Shown here: piece by piece, positions 36,513 through 49,021 of the stretch
Layout of the letters: each line of letters begins with the position of its first letter
Numbering within the stretch: position 1 is the first letter of the stretch
Assembly (NCBI RefSeq): GCF_022899935.1
Contig: NZ_JALJCJ010000001.1
Location: 124,001 to 188,000 of the forward strand
Reading direction: 5' to 3'
DNA: 64,000 nucleotides
Source: Shinella curvata
Lineage (GTDB): Bacteria > Pseudomonadota > Alphaproteobacteria > Rhizobiales > Rhizobiaceae
Notes under the pieces: model-generated
Database searches by the model: none
What the model saw: only the letters and a program-made list of their open reading frames with translations
Told to the model about the DNA's origin: nothing
Translations under genes and position numbers: made by a program

Positions 36513-37550
36513 ATGAAGCGATCTGTTCTGATGGCCGCGCTCGGCCTTGCGCTTTCGGTCGGCGGCGCTGGGGCGCAGAGCTTTGAGCGCAACATCATGA
36601 CCGGCGGGCCGCAGGGCACCTATATCAAGATCGGTCGTGACATCGCCGCCCTCGGCGCCGAATGCGGGCTCAACCTCAACGTCGTGGAAAGCGCCGGCTC
36701 CCTGGAAAACTTCGTCGGTGTGCGCAACCGTCGCAACACGCAGTTCGGTATCGTGCAGAGCGACGTGCTGGAATACCTGAAGACCTTCGAGGCGAACGAC
36801 CCGGAGGTGCAGAAGGCGGTCAAGGGCGTGCGCATCATGTTCCCGCTCTACAACGAGGAAATCCATGTTCTGGCCCGCAAGGACATCGCCGGAATGAAGG
36901 ATCTCGCCGGCAAGAGGATCGCTGTCGGCAAGAAGGATTCGGGCACCTTTCTGACGGCCACGCTCGTCATGGACATCCTGCAGGTGAAGGCCGGGGAGAG
37001 GCTGGACATCAACCCGGACGAGGCGCTTCCGAAGCTGCTCTCCGGCGAGATCGACGCCTTTTTCTATGTTGCCGGCGCGCCGGCTTCCCTGTTTACCGGG
37101 AATACGATCGACAAGGCGAAGTTCCATCTTCTTCCGATCACCGAGGCGCCGTTGCTGGCGACCTACACGCCCTCGCGCATCGAGCCCGGTACCTATTCCT
37201 TCCAGGACCAGCCAGTCGACCTCGTCGCGGTCAAGGCCGTGATGATGACCTATGATTACGACATCAAGCGCAATGCCTATCACCGCGATAGCTGCAAGAC
37301 GGTGGCGGATTTCTCGAGCCTCATCCTTTCCGGGCTCGGCAAGCTGAAGACGACCGGCCATCCGAAGTGGAAGACCGTGGACCTCACCGCACTGCCGCCC
37401 GGCTGGCAGGTCGGCGTCTGTGTAAAGGCCGGCATGGCGCTGGATTACAAGCCCGCCTGCAAGCCGGTCTCCGGCAACGCCGCTGGCAGCACGGCCGACG
37501 ACACGAATGAAGAATATCTCGACCTCCTGAAGCAGCGCCTCCAGCAATAA
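36513..37550 (+). CDS. TAXI-family TRAP transporter solute-binding protein
   Basis: The 345-residue protein has a signal peptide (about 1-20, ending VGGAGA-Q) and the TAXI signature: NIMTGGPQGTYIKIGRDIAAL (about 24-44), NLNVVESAGSLENF and GIVQSDVL. A typical IAVGKKDSGTF loop follows. TAXI receptors bind anions such as glutamate and hand them to a fused DctQM (4TM-12TM) permease. No such permease is in the window. A purine-rich GAAGGAGAT precedes the ATG. Confidence 0.9.
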   Translation: MKRSVLMAALGLALSVGGAGAQSFERNIMTGGPQGTYIKIGRDIAALGAECGLNLNVVESAGSLENFVGVRNRRNTQFGIVQSDVLEYLKTFEANDPEVQKAVKGVRIMFPLYNEEIHVLARKDIAGMKDLAGKRIAVGKKDSGTFLTATLVMDILQVKAGERLDINPDEALPKLLSGEIDAFFYVAGAPASLFTGNTIDKAKFHLLPITEAPLLATYTPSRIEPGTYSFQDQPVDLVAVKAVMMTYDYDIKRNAYHRDSCKTVADFSSLILSGLGKLKTTGHPKWKTVDLTALPPGWQVGVCVKAGMALDYKPACKPVSGNAAGSTADDTNEEYLDLLKQRLQQ

Positions 37551-37641
37551 AATCTATGATCCGGTCATCGGCATTATGTGCCGTGCCGCCCGCGCTTTTC
37601 CAGTACTATGTTGCCGAGAGGGCGCTGAGCATCACTCCAGG

Positions 37642-37658
37642 CCGGCCATAACGGCCGG
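37642..37658. terminator. Small hairpin after the TAXI receptor gene
   Basis: CCGGCC (37642-37647) and GGCCGG (37653-37658) pair around ATAAC, about 90 bases after the receptor stop and just before the next ATG. The following TCTC is weakly T-rich; it could also affect translation of the acyltransferase gene. Confidence 0.4.
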
Positions 37659-37667
37659 TCTCGCAGA

Positions 37668-38804
37668 ATGAAGCCCTTCGGTCGCTTCAAACAGCCTCAC
37701 GCAATCAACAAACTCTACGTTGGCCAGATTAGCTTGTGCGTCCCATTGAGCGGGGATCTTATTTTGACGCAAACCGATAATCTGAGCGAACCGATCTGGC
37801 GCTTTGGAGGCTCTGGCGGAACGATCTCGGAGGGCATGATCCTCGGTGAGCGAGGCACCGTTCACAACGTGCCGCAGCACGATGCCGTCTACTGGGTGCT
37901 GAGCGAGCAAACCATCATCCTGGTCAACCAAAACAAGGAGCCGATCGCCGCACTGAAGAAGGTGTCGGAGGATCGATATGCGGGGCTTGCTCTGCCTGCG
38001 GCCCGCGGCTACCAGCCCGGCCTGACATATTTCATGGAAAAAATCGAGCTGACCTATCCGCTGGCGCTGACCTGGGAAAACGGCTGCACGGAGTTCTTCA
38101 AGCGCAATCGCATCTTCCTCCTTCACGGAATGCGCAATGACGGTGTCATAGAGCGTGGCGAACGGGTGCCGTTCGCAAGGCCGGTGTTCGTTGAACCCGA
38201 AGTGACGCTCCCCCTCAAGCGGTTCGTCAGTATGGGCGCCTATAGTTATGTCGTCGGCGCCATGAACGGGGACTACTCCGTCGGCAGGTACACCAGCATA
38301 GCACAGAGGGTGCAGATCATGGGCGAGAAACATCCGATGGATCGTCTCACCATGCATCCGATCACCTATCACTATAAACATGCAGAACTGGCGCGAGAGC
38401 TCGGCATCCCGCAGGAGGCGTTCGACGCGGTCGGCGGGCCAGTCACGATCGGAAACGACGTCTGGATCGGCGAAGGCGTGTTGATCGCGACCGGCGTGAC
38501 GATCGGGAATGGAGCAGTGGTGGCCGCCCGGTCAATCGTCACTAGGGACGTACCTCCCTACACGATCGTCGCAGGCTCTCCGGCAAAACCCGTTCGCATG
38601 CGTTTCGAAACGGATCTCGTCGATCTTCTGCTTCAGTCGAAATGGTGGGAGTTCAATATCGTGGATATACCGCCCCACTGGTCTGACCCCAGACGCGCCG
38701 TGATGGAGCTGCTCGATCGGGAAGCCGATGGAAAGGTTCAGCGTTGGAAACCCAAGCCGATCGATCTGGCTCCCGCCCTGTTCAAGGCATCGATCCTCGG
38801 CTGA
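37668..38804 (+). CDS. CatB-related O-acyltransferase with an unrecognised N-terminal domain
   Basis: The 378-residue protein falls into two parts. Residues about 170-320 form a left-handed beta-helix acyltransferase of the CatB/Vat kind: SVGRYTSIAQRVQIMGEKHP, the likely catalytic histidine in HPITYHYKH, then GGPVTIGNDVWIGEGVLI and NGAVVAARSIVTRDVPPYTI. Residues 1-165 form a beta-rich domain I do not recognise. The acceptor could be a sugar, an O-antigen or a small molecule. Codon use looks slightly less GC-biased than in its neighbours, and the gene is isolated between TAXI and glnA, which suggests acquisition. Confidence 0.75.
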   Translation: MKPFGRFKQPHAINKLYVGQISLCVPLSGDLILTQTDNLSEPIWRFGGSGGTISEGMILGERGTVHNVPQHDAVYWVLSEQTIILVNQNKEPIAALKKVSEDRYAGLALPAARGYQPGLTYFMEKIELTYPLALTWENGCTEFFKRNRIFLLHGMRNDGVIERGERVPFARPVFVEPEVTLPLKRFVSMGAYSYVVGAMNGDYSVGRYTSIAQRVQIMGEKHPMDRLTMHPITYHYKHAELARELGIPQEAFDAVGGPVTIGNDVWIGEGVLIATGVTIGNGAVVAARSIVTRDVPPYTIVAGSPAKPVRMRFETDLVDLLLQSKWWEFNIVDIPPHWSDPRRAVMELLDREADGKVQRWKPKPIDLAPALFKASILG

Positions 38805-39012
38805 CCGTTTCCAGGCAGCTCCGACAATCCGGTCATGTTCCTGGGAAAGTCGCCGCTGTTCCGGCGTTCCCGTCATCGAGTGAAGGTTGGCTGTCCCTTG
38901 TCTGCGGAGGATGTTCCGGCTATCTGCCAGGACATCGTGATCGTTTTCCGAACTCTTTGCCCTTCGAGGGGCTGACACAATCGGTTGCGGTTTGGCGTTC
39001 CACGCTGGCCTC

Positions 39013-39038
39013 GAAATCCGGCTTGCGAGCCGGATTTC
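39013..39038. terminator. Perfect 11-bp hairpin in the acyltransferase/glnA convergent region
   Basis: GAAATCCGGCT (39013-39023) and AGCCGGATTTC (39028-39038) pair perfectly with a TGCG loop. It lies between two converging genes and is probably a terminator, though a U-tract is short or absent. Confidence 0.5.
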
Positions 39039-39071
39039 CTGCCAAATTTCATGCGAATTTCAACCCGATGT

Positions 39072-39104
39072 TTTGGAGAGGTCTACGATGTAAACCTCTC
39101 CAAA
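39072..39104 (-). terminator. Hairpin after glnA
   Basis: TTTGGAGAGGT (39072-39082) and ACCTCTCCAAA (39094-39104) pair perfectly around an 11-base loop, eight bases beyond the glnA stop. Its location and symmetry suggest termination of the glnBA transcript. Confidence 0.6.
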
Positions 39105-39111
39105 TTCGAGG

Positions 39112-40521
39112 TTAGGCCGAATAGTACATGTCGAATTCGACGGGGTGCGGCGTCATTTCGAAACGCATGACTTCGACCATCTTCAGCTCGATATAGCTGT
39201 CGATCTGGTCGTCGTCGAACACGCCGCCGGCCGTCAGGTACTTGCGATCCTTGTCGAGGCTTTCCAGCGCTTCGCGCAGCGAGCCGCAGACCGTCGGGAT
39301 CTTCTTCAGTTCCTTCGGCGGCAGGTCGTACAGGTCCTTGTCCATGGCCTTGCCGGGATGGATCTTGTTCTTGATGCCGTCGAGGCCGGCCATCAGCATG
39401 GCGGCGAAGCCGAGATAGGGGTTGCCCAGCGGGTCGGGGAAGCGGATTTCGACGCGCTTGGACTTCGGACCCGTGCCGAACGGAATGCGGCAGGAGGCCG
39501 AGCGGTTGCGGGCGGAGTAAGCCAGCAGAACCGGCGCTTCATAGCCCGGGACGAGACGCTTGTAGGAGTTCGTCGTCGGGTTGGTGAAGGCGTTGATCGA
39601 CTTGGCGTGCTTGATGATGCCGCCGATGAAATAAAGGCAGCTTTCCGACAGGCCGGCATATTCGTCGCCGGCGAACTGGGGCTTGCTGTCCTTCCAGATC
39701 GACAGGTGGACGTGCATGCCCGAGCCGTTGTCGCCGAAGATCGGCTTCGGCATGAAGGTTGCCGTCTTGCCATAGGCGTTGGCGACCTGGTGCACGACGT
39801 ACTTGTAGATCTGCACCTTGTCGGCGCTGCGAACGAGCGTGTCGAACTTCACGCCGAGCTCGTGCTGGGCGGCTGCCACTTCATGGTGCTGCTTTTCGAC
39901 GGTGACGCCCATCTCGGTCAGCACCGTGAGCATTTCCGAGCGCATGTCCTGGCACGAATCGACCGGGGGAACCGGGAAATAGCCGCCCTTGACGCGCGGA
40001 CGATGGCCGAGGTTGCCCGTCTCGTAGTCGGTGTCGTCGTTGGACGGCAGTTCCGACGAGTCGAGCTTGAAACCCGTATTGTACGGATCGGCCTTGTACT
40101 TGACGTCGTCGAAGACGAAGAATTCCGGTTCCGGGCCGGCATAGACGGTGTCGCCGATGCCCGAGGCCTTGAGGTAGGCTTCGGCCTTCTTGGCCGTGCC
40201 GCGCGGGTCGCGGTTATAGGCTTCGCCCGAGACCGGGTCGAGGATGTCGCACATGATGACGAGGGTCGACTGCGCGAAGAACGGGTCGACGTGAACCGTT
40301 GCCGGATCGGGCATCAGCACCATGTCGGACTCGTTGATGGCCTTCCAGCCGCCGATCGAGGAGCCGTCGAACATGACGCCATCGGCAAACATGTCTTCGT
40401 CGACGCAGCCGACATCCATCGTGACGTGATGCAGCTTGCCGCGCGGATCGGTGAAGCGCAGGTCGACGAACTTGACGTCGTTTTCCTTGATTTGCTTGAG
40501 GATTTCGTTGGCAGTCGTCAT
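39112..40521 (-). CDS. glnA: Glutamine synthetase type I (GSI)
   Basis: The 469-residue GSI has the expected motifs: the N-terminal beta-grasp with [14 protein letters not shown], the Mg/Glu site [23 protein letters not shown] (ATP/glutamate binding), and the regulatory tyrosine in [10 protein letters not shown], near residue 398, the adenylylation site equivalent to E. coli Tyr397. It makes glutamine from glutamate, ammonia and ATP. The frame stays open upstream, but the ATG at 40521 ([15 protein letters not shown]) is standard. It lies 61 bases after glnB and is probably transcribed from the sigma-54 promoter upstream of glnB. Confidence 0.97.
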   Translation of the reverse strand: MTTANEILKQIKENDVKFVDLRFTDPRGKLHHVTMDVGCVDEDMFADGVMFDGSSIGGWKAINESDMVLMPDPATVHVDPFFAQSTLVIMCDILDPVSGEAYNRDPRGTAKKAEAYLKASGIGDTVYAGPEPEFFVFDDVKYKADPYNTGFKLDSSELPSNDDTDYETGNLGHRPRVKGGYFPVPPVDSCQDMRSEMLTVLTEMGVTVEKQHHEVAAAQHELGVKFDTLVRSADKVQIYKYVVHQVANAYGKTATFMPKPIFGDNGSGMHVHLSIWKDSKPQFAGDEYAGLSESCLYFIGGIIKHAKSINAFTNPTTNSYKRLVPGYEAPVLLAYSARNRSASCRIPFGTGPKSKRVEIRFPDPLGNPYLGFAAMLMAGLDGIKNKIHPGKAMDKDLYDLPPKELKKIPTVCGSLREALESLDKDRKYLTAGGVFDDDQIDSYIELKMVEVMRFEMTPHPVEFDMYYSA

Positions 40522-40582
40522 GTGTATTGGTCCCTGTGTGAAATGACGAGTGGATAAGCCTTGGCCGGACGGCCAGGCGGGA

Positions 40583-41041
<459 letters not shown>

Positions 41042-41192
41042 CTATTGATCCCGCTCGTCATCACATGCAGATGATGCGGCTTTCCAGCCAAAAGGGCTAG
41101 TGCCATCTGCCTAAAATTTGTCACTTTCCATGCCGGCCAGCGACAGCTCACACGCGGTGACGCGGAAGTGGCGCGCAAAGCTGCAAAATTGA

Positions 41193-41207
41193 GCACATAG
41201 ACTATGC
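41193..41207. promoter_or_regulatory. Possible NtrC enhancer site
   Basis: GCACATAGACTATGC is an imperfect palindrome that resembles the NtrC consensus GCAC-N7-GTGC, with one half-site changed to ATGC. It is about 190 bases upstream of the sigma-54 promoter, a feasible enhancer distance. Confidence 0.35.
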
Positions 41208-41284
41208 AGATGCCGAAAAAATAAGCGGCAATATGCGTTTCAGTCGGGCTTGTCTCACCCGGCGCTTTGCGGGCATGGTGCGGC

Positions 41285-42775
41285 ATGCACCAGGAAATCG
41301 ATACGCTGATCGTCACACCGGAGGAAATGGGCGCCATCGACCGCGCGGCGGCCACATCGGGCCTTTCGAGTTTTGCTCTGATGGAGCGGGCAGGGCAGGC
41401 GGTCGCCGCCGTGGCGCTGCGCCGCTTCCCGAGTGCCCTGCGTTTCGTCGTGCTTTGCGGGCCGGGCAACAATGGTGGGGACGGCTATGTCGCCGCGCGC
41501 GCGCTCGCGCAAGCGGGAGCCGTCGTCGTCGTTCATGCACTCGGTGAGCCGGCCACGCTCAAAGGAGACGCCGCCACCGCCTTTGCCGCCTTTCACGGCA
41601 GCGTAAAACCGCTTTCCGATTGTGCGCCGCGTGTCGGCGATGTCGTCATCGACGCCTTGTTCGGGGCGGGCCTGACGCGCGACGTGCCGGATGCGGTGGC
41701 AAGCCTGATTGCGGCTGTGGCAAGGGCCGTCGTCCCGGTACTCGCGGTCGATCTGCCCTCCGGCGTCGATGGACGCACGGGTAGGGTGCGGGGCGCCGCC
41801 TTCGAGGCGGAGGCAACCGTCACCTTCATGTGTCGCAAGCCCGGTCATCTGCTCCTGCCGGGCAGAAGCCTCGCCGGCGCCCTCGATGTCTTCGATATCG
41901 GCATTCCTGCCCGCATCCTTGCCCGCCATGGCGGGCACATGCGGATCAATTCGCCCGCAGTCTGGCGCCTGGCGCTTCCGGTCGCGACGGGCGCGATACA
42001 CAAATATGTCCGCGGCCATCTCGTCGTTTTTTCCGGCCCCGCCGCAGCGACGGGCGCAGCACGGCTATCTGCGACGGCCGGCCTTCGCGCCGGCGCCGGG
42101 CTCGTAACGCTGCTGTCGCCGCACAATGCCGCACCGATCAATGCCGCGCATCTTACCGCCGTCATGTTGAAGACTGTCGATGGCAAAAAAGACCTCGCGA
42201 AGGTGCTTGAGGACGAACGGCTGAACACCTTCGTGCTCGGCCCCGGTTTCGGCGGTGCGGCGGCGGCGAGGCGGTATGTCCGCCTGCTTGCCGAACACGA
42301 CCGCCGGCTCGTTCTGGATGCCGACGGCATCAGCGCTTTCCGCGACGACCCCGATGCGCTGTTTTCCGTCTTCGCCGAGGGGCCTGTGCGGCTCGTGCTC
42401 ACCCCGCATGACGGCGAATTCGTTCGGCTTTTCCCCGATCTTGCCGGTGACAGAACCCTTTCGAAAATCGACCGTGCCCGCAACGCGGCGGCCCGCAGCA
42501 ATGGCGTCGTCATCCTCAAGGGAGCCGATACTGTCATCGCCGCGCCTGACGGCCGTGTGCTCGTCAACGACAACGCGCCGCCCTGGCTCGCCACCGCCGG
42601 TTCCGGCGATGTGCTTGCCGGGATCGTCGGCGCCCATCTCGCGCAGGGCATGCCGATCTTCGAGGCCGCCGCCAGCGCCGTCTGGCGTCATGGCGCGGCG
42701 GGACAGCGCGCGGGCGAAGGATTGACCGCGGAAACCCTCATCAGCGCGCTTGATGGCTTCGATCAAATCAAATGA
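41285..42775 (+). CDS. nnr: Bifunctional NAD(P)H-hydrate repair enzyme (epimerase/dehydratase)
   Basis: The 496-residue protein fuses a YjeF_N NAD(P)HX epimerase (about 1-215; GPGNNGGDGYVAAR near residue 59, VDLPSGVDGRTG) to a ribokinase-like ADP-dependent NAD(P)HX dehydratase (about 225-490; LGPGFGG, LTPHDGEFVRLFP, LATAGSGDVLAGIVGAHLAQG). It restores hydrated NADH and NADPH. A TTG six codons upstream also keeps the frame, but the ATG at 41285 is preferred. It lies divergent from glnB. Confidence 0.93.
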   Translation: MHQEIDTLIVTPEEMGAIDRAAATSGLSSFALMERAGQAVAAVALRRFPSALRFVVLCGPGNNGGDGYVAARALAQAGAVVVVHALGEPATLKGDAATAFAAFHGSVKPLSDCAPRVGDVVIDALFGAGLTRDVPDAVASLIAAVARAVVPVLAVDLPSGVDGRTGRVRGAAFEAEATVTFMCRKPGHLLLPGRSLAGALDVFDIGIPARILARHGGHMRINSPAVWRLALPVATGAIHKYVRGHLVVFSGPAAATGAARLSATAGLRAGAGLVTLLSPHNAAPINAAHLTAVMLKTVDGKKDLAKVLEDERLNTFVLGPGFGGAAAARRYVRLLAEHDRRLVLDADGISAFRDDPDALFSVFAEGPVRLVLTPHDGEFVRLFPDLAGDRTLSKIDRARNAAARSNGVVILKGADTVIAAPDGRVLVNDNAPPWLATAGSGDVLAGIVGAHLAQGMPIFEAAASAVWRHGAAGQRAGEGLTAETLISALDGFDQIK

Positions 42776-42838
42776 CTTTGGCCGGAATGCCGTGCCGGCT
42801 AAGAATAGCGCTCGGGTGAAAGAAGGATTCGCAGTGTC

Positions 42839-43732
42839 ATGGGGTTGATCGACGTTGCTCTGCTCGTGCTTGCCGCCATCGCCTGGGGCTTCAACTTCGT
42901 CGTCATCAAGATTGGCATCGCCAATTTCCCGCCGATCCTGTTTTCGGCCCTGCGCTTCCTTTTCGCTGCCCTGCCGCTCGTCTTCTTCCTGCCGCGACCG
43001 GCCGTCTCCTGGCGCATCATCCTCGCCATCGGCATCGTGCTCGGCGTGATAAAGTTCAGCCTGCTGTTCATCGGCATGGCTGTTGGCGTCTCTGCCGGCC
43101 TAGCCTCGCTTCTGATGCAGTCGCAGGCCTTCTTCACGGTCGCGCTTGCGGCGATCTTCTACGGCAACCGGCCGCAGCCGACGCAGATCGGCGGCATCCT
43201 GCTGGCGTTCTGCGGCATGGTGTTGATCGCCACGACCGTCGATGGCAGCTTCACCTATCTCGGTCTGGCCCTGATATTGGCCGCCGGCCTCGCCTGGGCC
43301 TTCTCCAACATGCTGACCAAGCAGGCCGGCAATGTCGATATGCTGGCGCTTATGGTCTGGGTCAGCCTCGTGCCGCCCATTCCGCTAGCGATCATCTCGC
43401 TTGCGACGGAAGGTTTCGACCGAGACATGGCCGCCTTGCAGGCGCTTTCCTGGCAAGGGCTCGGCGCGGTCGCCTATATTGCCTACATCGCGACGATCTT
43501 CGGCTTCGGCGTCTGGGGCGCGATGATCCGCAAGCACGGGGTCGCCACCGTCGCGCCGTTCTCGCTGCTCGTGCCGATTTTCGGCATGAGCTTCTCCGCC
43601 CTGGTGCTCGGCGAGAGCTTCGGCGCGTCGCGGCTTGCCGGCGCCGCCCTTGTCGTCTGCGGCCTGATCCTCACCGTGCTCGGACCGCGGCTGATCGGCC
43701 GCCTGCGGACAGGCACCCCGCAGGCCTTGTGA
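42839..43732 (+). CDS. EamA-family (DMT) transporter
   Basis: The 297-residue protein has ten predicted transmembrane helices in two EamA repeats (about 8-135 and 145-285), with the conserved LAAIAWGFNFVVIK at the start and KQAGNVDMLALMVWVSL in the second half. Family members export amino acids or metabolites; YdcZ/EamA specificity cannot be deduced. It ends exactly one base before the DUF72 gene on the other strand, sharing TGATCA. Confidence 0.87.
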   Translation: MGLIDVALLVLAAIAWGFNFVVIKIGIANFPPILFSALRFLFAALPLVFFLPRPAVSWRIILAIGIVLGVIKFSLLFIGMAVGVSAGLASLLMQSQAFFTVALAAIFYGNRPQPTQIGGILLAFCGMVLIATTVDGSFTYLGLALILAAGLAWAFSNMLTKQAGNVDMLALMVWVSLVPPIPLAIISLATEGFDRDMAALQALSWQGLGAVAYIAYIATIFGFGVWGAMIRKHGVATVAPFSLLVPIFGMSFSALVLGESFGASRLAGAALVVCGLILTVLGPRLIGRLRTGTPQAL

Positions 43733-44545
43733 TCAGCCTTTCGGCTGCGTGCGCTTCTGCAGTTCCCGCGCGCCGTTCGGTGCATTCACCTTGCCCGAGG
43801 TGATGAAGAAGGCGAAGACGTCACGGCCCTTCTTAGCCGGCTTCGTATCGGGGTCGATCTTCGGCAGGTCCGATGGCTCGCCACCGGCAGCCCAGTCCTT
43901 GATCCGGCCGGCCCATTCATCAAGCGCCTTTTCCGGATAGCAGGTCTTGATGTCATCAGAGCCCTTTTGCAGGCGCGCATAGACGAAGTCAGCCGTGACA
44001 TCGGCGATCTCAGGGTATTCCTCGTGCTGCGCGTAGACGATGGCCTTGTTGTATTTGCGGGCCAGGGCCGCGAATTCAGGCGTCATGAACGTCACGTTGC
44101 GCACCTCGAGTGCGTGTTTCAGCGTCAGGCCGTCGAGCTTTTCCGGCAGCAGCTTCAAAAAACCCTCGAAATCGTCGGGTTCGAATTTCTTCGTCGGCGG
44201 AAACTGCCAGAGGATCGGGCCGAGATGATCGCCGAGTTCGGTGAGCCCCTGTTTCAGGAATTTTTCGACGGATTCGCCACCATCCGCCAGAACCTTGCGG
44301 TTGGTGGTGAAGCGGCTTGCCTTCAGCGAGAAGATAAAGCCATCAGGTACTTCGGAGGCCCATTTTGCGAAGGTCTCCGGCTTTTGCGAGCCGTAATAGG
44401 TGCCGTTGACTTCGATGGCCGTCAGCTCACGGCTGGCAAACTCCAGCTGCCGCTTCTTTGTGAGTTTCTCCGGATAGAAGGTGCCTTCCCACGGATCGAA
44501 GGTCCAGCCACCGATGCCGGTTCTGATGGTGCCGGATGTGCTCAT
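43733..44545 (-). CDS. DUF72 protein (YecE family)
   Basis: The 270-residue protein has the DUF72 signature GIGGWTFDPWEGTFYP (about 10-25), FASRELTAIEVNGTYYGS (about 36-53), GPILWQFPPTKKF (about 107-119) and LEVRN. The family adopts a TIM-barrel-like fold of unknown activity. GAGGAGAAC precedes the ATG at 44545. Longer upstream starts lack similarity. The C-terminal region (about 215-270) contains a conserved acidic/tryptophan segment, DEWAGRIKDWAAGGE. Confidence 0.87.
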   Translation of the reverse strand: MSTSGTIRTGIGGWTFDPWEGTFYPEKLTKKRQLEFASRELTAIEVNGTYYGSQKPETFAKWASEVPDGFIFSLKASRFTTNRKVLADGGESVEKFLKQGLTELGDHLGPILWQFPPTKKFEPDDFEGFLKLLPEKLDGLTLKHALEVRNVTFMTPEFAALARKYNKAIVYAQHEEYPEIADVTADFVYARLQKGSDDIKTCYPEKALDEWAGRIKDWAAGGEPSDLPKIDPDTKPAKKGRDVFAFFITSGKVNAPNGARELQKRTQPKG

Positions 44546-44582
44546 GTCAGTTCTCCTCGACAGACGGGTAGCCGCGCGCCGA

Positions 44583-45206
44583 TCAGGCGGGCGCGATGAA
44601 AGGCTGGGACATCTCCTGAAACACCGGCAGGGCCTCCATGCCGGCGCAATGGCTCGCCAATGCAGGGTAGGCGGTCTCATCGATCAGACCCGGATGCGCC
44701 TCGCGCATATGCCGCCAGGCGCAGGCGACGGCGATATCGGCATGGGTGATGCGCCCGAACCAGAATGTGCCGGGCCGCGTCGCGCGCTCGGCCTCCAGCG
44801 CGGTGAGCACCGTCAGTATCTGCGCGCGGCAGCGTTCGACGAAGTAAGCCGACGGTGTCTCGTGCAGATGCAGTTCGTAGAACAGACTAACGCCTTTATC
44901 GGCAAACCCGGTCGCGAATGTCATTACCTTGAGGGCTTGTCGCCTCTGCGGCTGGGCCTGCGGAAGAAGCCGCTTCTCCGCCGGCACGAGGCCGTCGAGA
45001 TAGTCGAGGATGGAACCGCTGTCGGCTACCACGTCGCCATCGTCTAGCACCAGCGTCGGCACTCGCATGAGCGGATTGACCGCCTGCACCTTCTCGCCTT
45101 CGCTGAACACCGACCAGGGCCGGTGTTCGAACGGGAGATCATGGAGCCTGAGTGCGATCCCGACGCGGCGCACATAGGACGAATCGTACTGGCCGATCAG
45201 GATCAT
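44583..45206 (-). CDS. Glutathione S-transferase family protein
   Basis: The 207-residue protein has an N-terminal thioredoxin-like domain with YDSSYVRRVGIALRLHDLPFEH (residues 7-28), where a Ser would be the active residue, and the cis-Pro motif MRVPTLVLDDG (about 47-57) with ADSGSILDYLD. An all-helical C-terminal domain ends with PFIAPA. It probably conjugates glutathione to electrophiles. Its start lies four bases beyond the uvrA stop, so it is likely read through from uvrA. Confidence 0.9.
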   Translation of the reverse strand: MILIGQYDSSYVRRVGIALRLHDLPFEHRPWSVFSEGEKVQAVNPLMRVPTLVLDDGDVVADSGSILDYLDGLVPAEKRLLPQAQPQRRQALKVMTFATGFADKGVSLFYELHLHETPSAYFVERCRAQILTVLTALEAERATRPGTFWFGRITHADIAVACAWRHMREAHPGLIDETAYPALASHCAGMEALPVFQEMSQPFIAPA

Positions 45207-45210
45207 CCGG

Positions 45211-48129
<2,919 letters not shown>

Positions 48130-48270
48130 GGTATCCAGCGTCAGAAGTCGTTGCGCATTCTTAAAAGGGGTAGGCCCCTATGTAGGGATTGATCGGGGCC
48201 TGTCCATCGCGCGGTCAGAAGATTCCGTGCCCGTTTCCGATTCGGTTGACAAGAGTGTAGGGAATTATTA

Positions 48271-48285
48271 GAACAAAAAAAGAAC
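48271..48285. promoter_or_regulatory. LexA SOS box (GAAC-N7-GAAC) between uvrA and ssb
   Basis: GAAC, seven A residues, then GAAC gives an exact match to the alphaproteobacterial LexA site. It lies about 142 bases from the uvrA start and 137 bases from the ssb start. It most likely controls uvrA and possibly ssb. Confidence 0.85.
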
Positions 48286-48421
48286 GAAATTTCGCAATTG
48301 ATCTGTGGATTATCCCTTTTGCGGGGCGGCGCGGCGGCGCGGCAGCCGATAAGATGCCGCATTCATGTAGTGAAATGATGTCGGGCGCCCTGAGCCCGGC
48401 GCGACAATGGGAAGTACGGGT

Positions 48422-48946
48422 ATGGCTGGAAGCGTCAACAAGGTGATCTTGATCGGGAATGTGGGTGCGGATCCGGAAATCCGGCGCACGCAATCCGGTA
48501 CGCCGATCGCCAACCTGCGCATCGCGACATCGGAAACCTGGCGCGACCGCAACAGCGGCGAGCGCCGCGAGAAGACCGAATGGCACACCGTCGTCGTCTT
48601 CAACGAGGGCCTGTGCAAGGTCGTCGAGCAATATGTGAAGAAGGGCGCCAAGCTTTATATCGAGGGCGCGCTGCAGACCCGTAAATGGCAGGACCAGAAC
48701 GGCAACGACCGGTATTCGACGGAAATCGTGCTGCAGGGCTTCAACTCGACGCTGACCATGCTGGATGGCCGTGGCGAAGGCGGCGGTGCGGGCCGGGGCG
48801 GCAACGATTTTGGCGGCGGCGCGCCGAGCTATGACGATTACGGCTCGCGCCCGTCGTCGGGTGGCGGCAGCAGCAGTGGCGGCGGCAACCGTTCGGGCGG
48901 CGGCGGCTCGCTGTCGCGCGATATGGATGACGACATTCCGTTCTGA
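48422..48946 (+). CDS. ssb: Single-stranded DNA-binding protein SSB
   Basis: The 174-residue protein has the OB fold with [19 protein letters not shown] at the start and [17 protein letters not shown] (about 21-37). A Gly/Ser-rich linker (about 115-165) follows, with the acidic partner-binding tip MDDDIPF. It coats ssDNA as a tetramer and recruits repair and replication proteins through the tip. An ATG five codons upstream is possible but less typical. It is divergent from uvrA over a LexA box. Confidence 0.97.
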   Translation: MAGSVNKVILIGNVGADPEIRRTQSGTPIANLRIATSETWRDRNSGERREKTEWHTVVVFNEGLCKVVEQYVKKGAKLYIEGALQTRKWQDQNGNDRYSTEIVLQGFNSTLTMLDGRGEGGGAGRGGNDFGGGAPSYDDYGSRPSSGGGSSSGGGNRSGGGGSLSRDMDDDIPF

Positions 48947-48956
48947 GAACGGGACG

Positions 48957-48983
48957 AAAGGCCGGCCAAGCGCCGGCCTTTTT
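48957..48983 (+). terminator. Rho-independent terminator of ssb
   Basis: AAAGGCCGGC (48957-48966) and GCCGGCCTTT (48972-48981) pair perfectly around a five-base loop and run into TTTTT. Confidence 0.92.
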
Positions 48984-49021
48984 CTTTGGTGCAGTCGATT
49001 GCGCGGGAGGCGCGGCGGGGC

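Larger units (their letters stand above)
38805..39111. other. 307-base intergenic region between the acyltransferase gene and glnA
   Basis: No gene with a ribosome binding site was found. The only structures are two hairpins near the glnA end, at 39013-39038 and 39072-39104, described separately. Confidence 0.6.

Noticed and set aside
48299-48312. DnaA-box-like TGTGGATTA upstream of ssb.
   Set aside because: One mismatch, single occurrence, and no cluster or AT-rich unwinding region, so it is not an origin.
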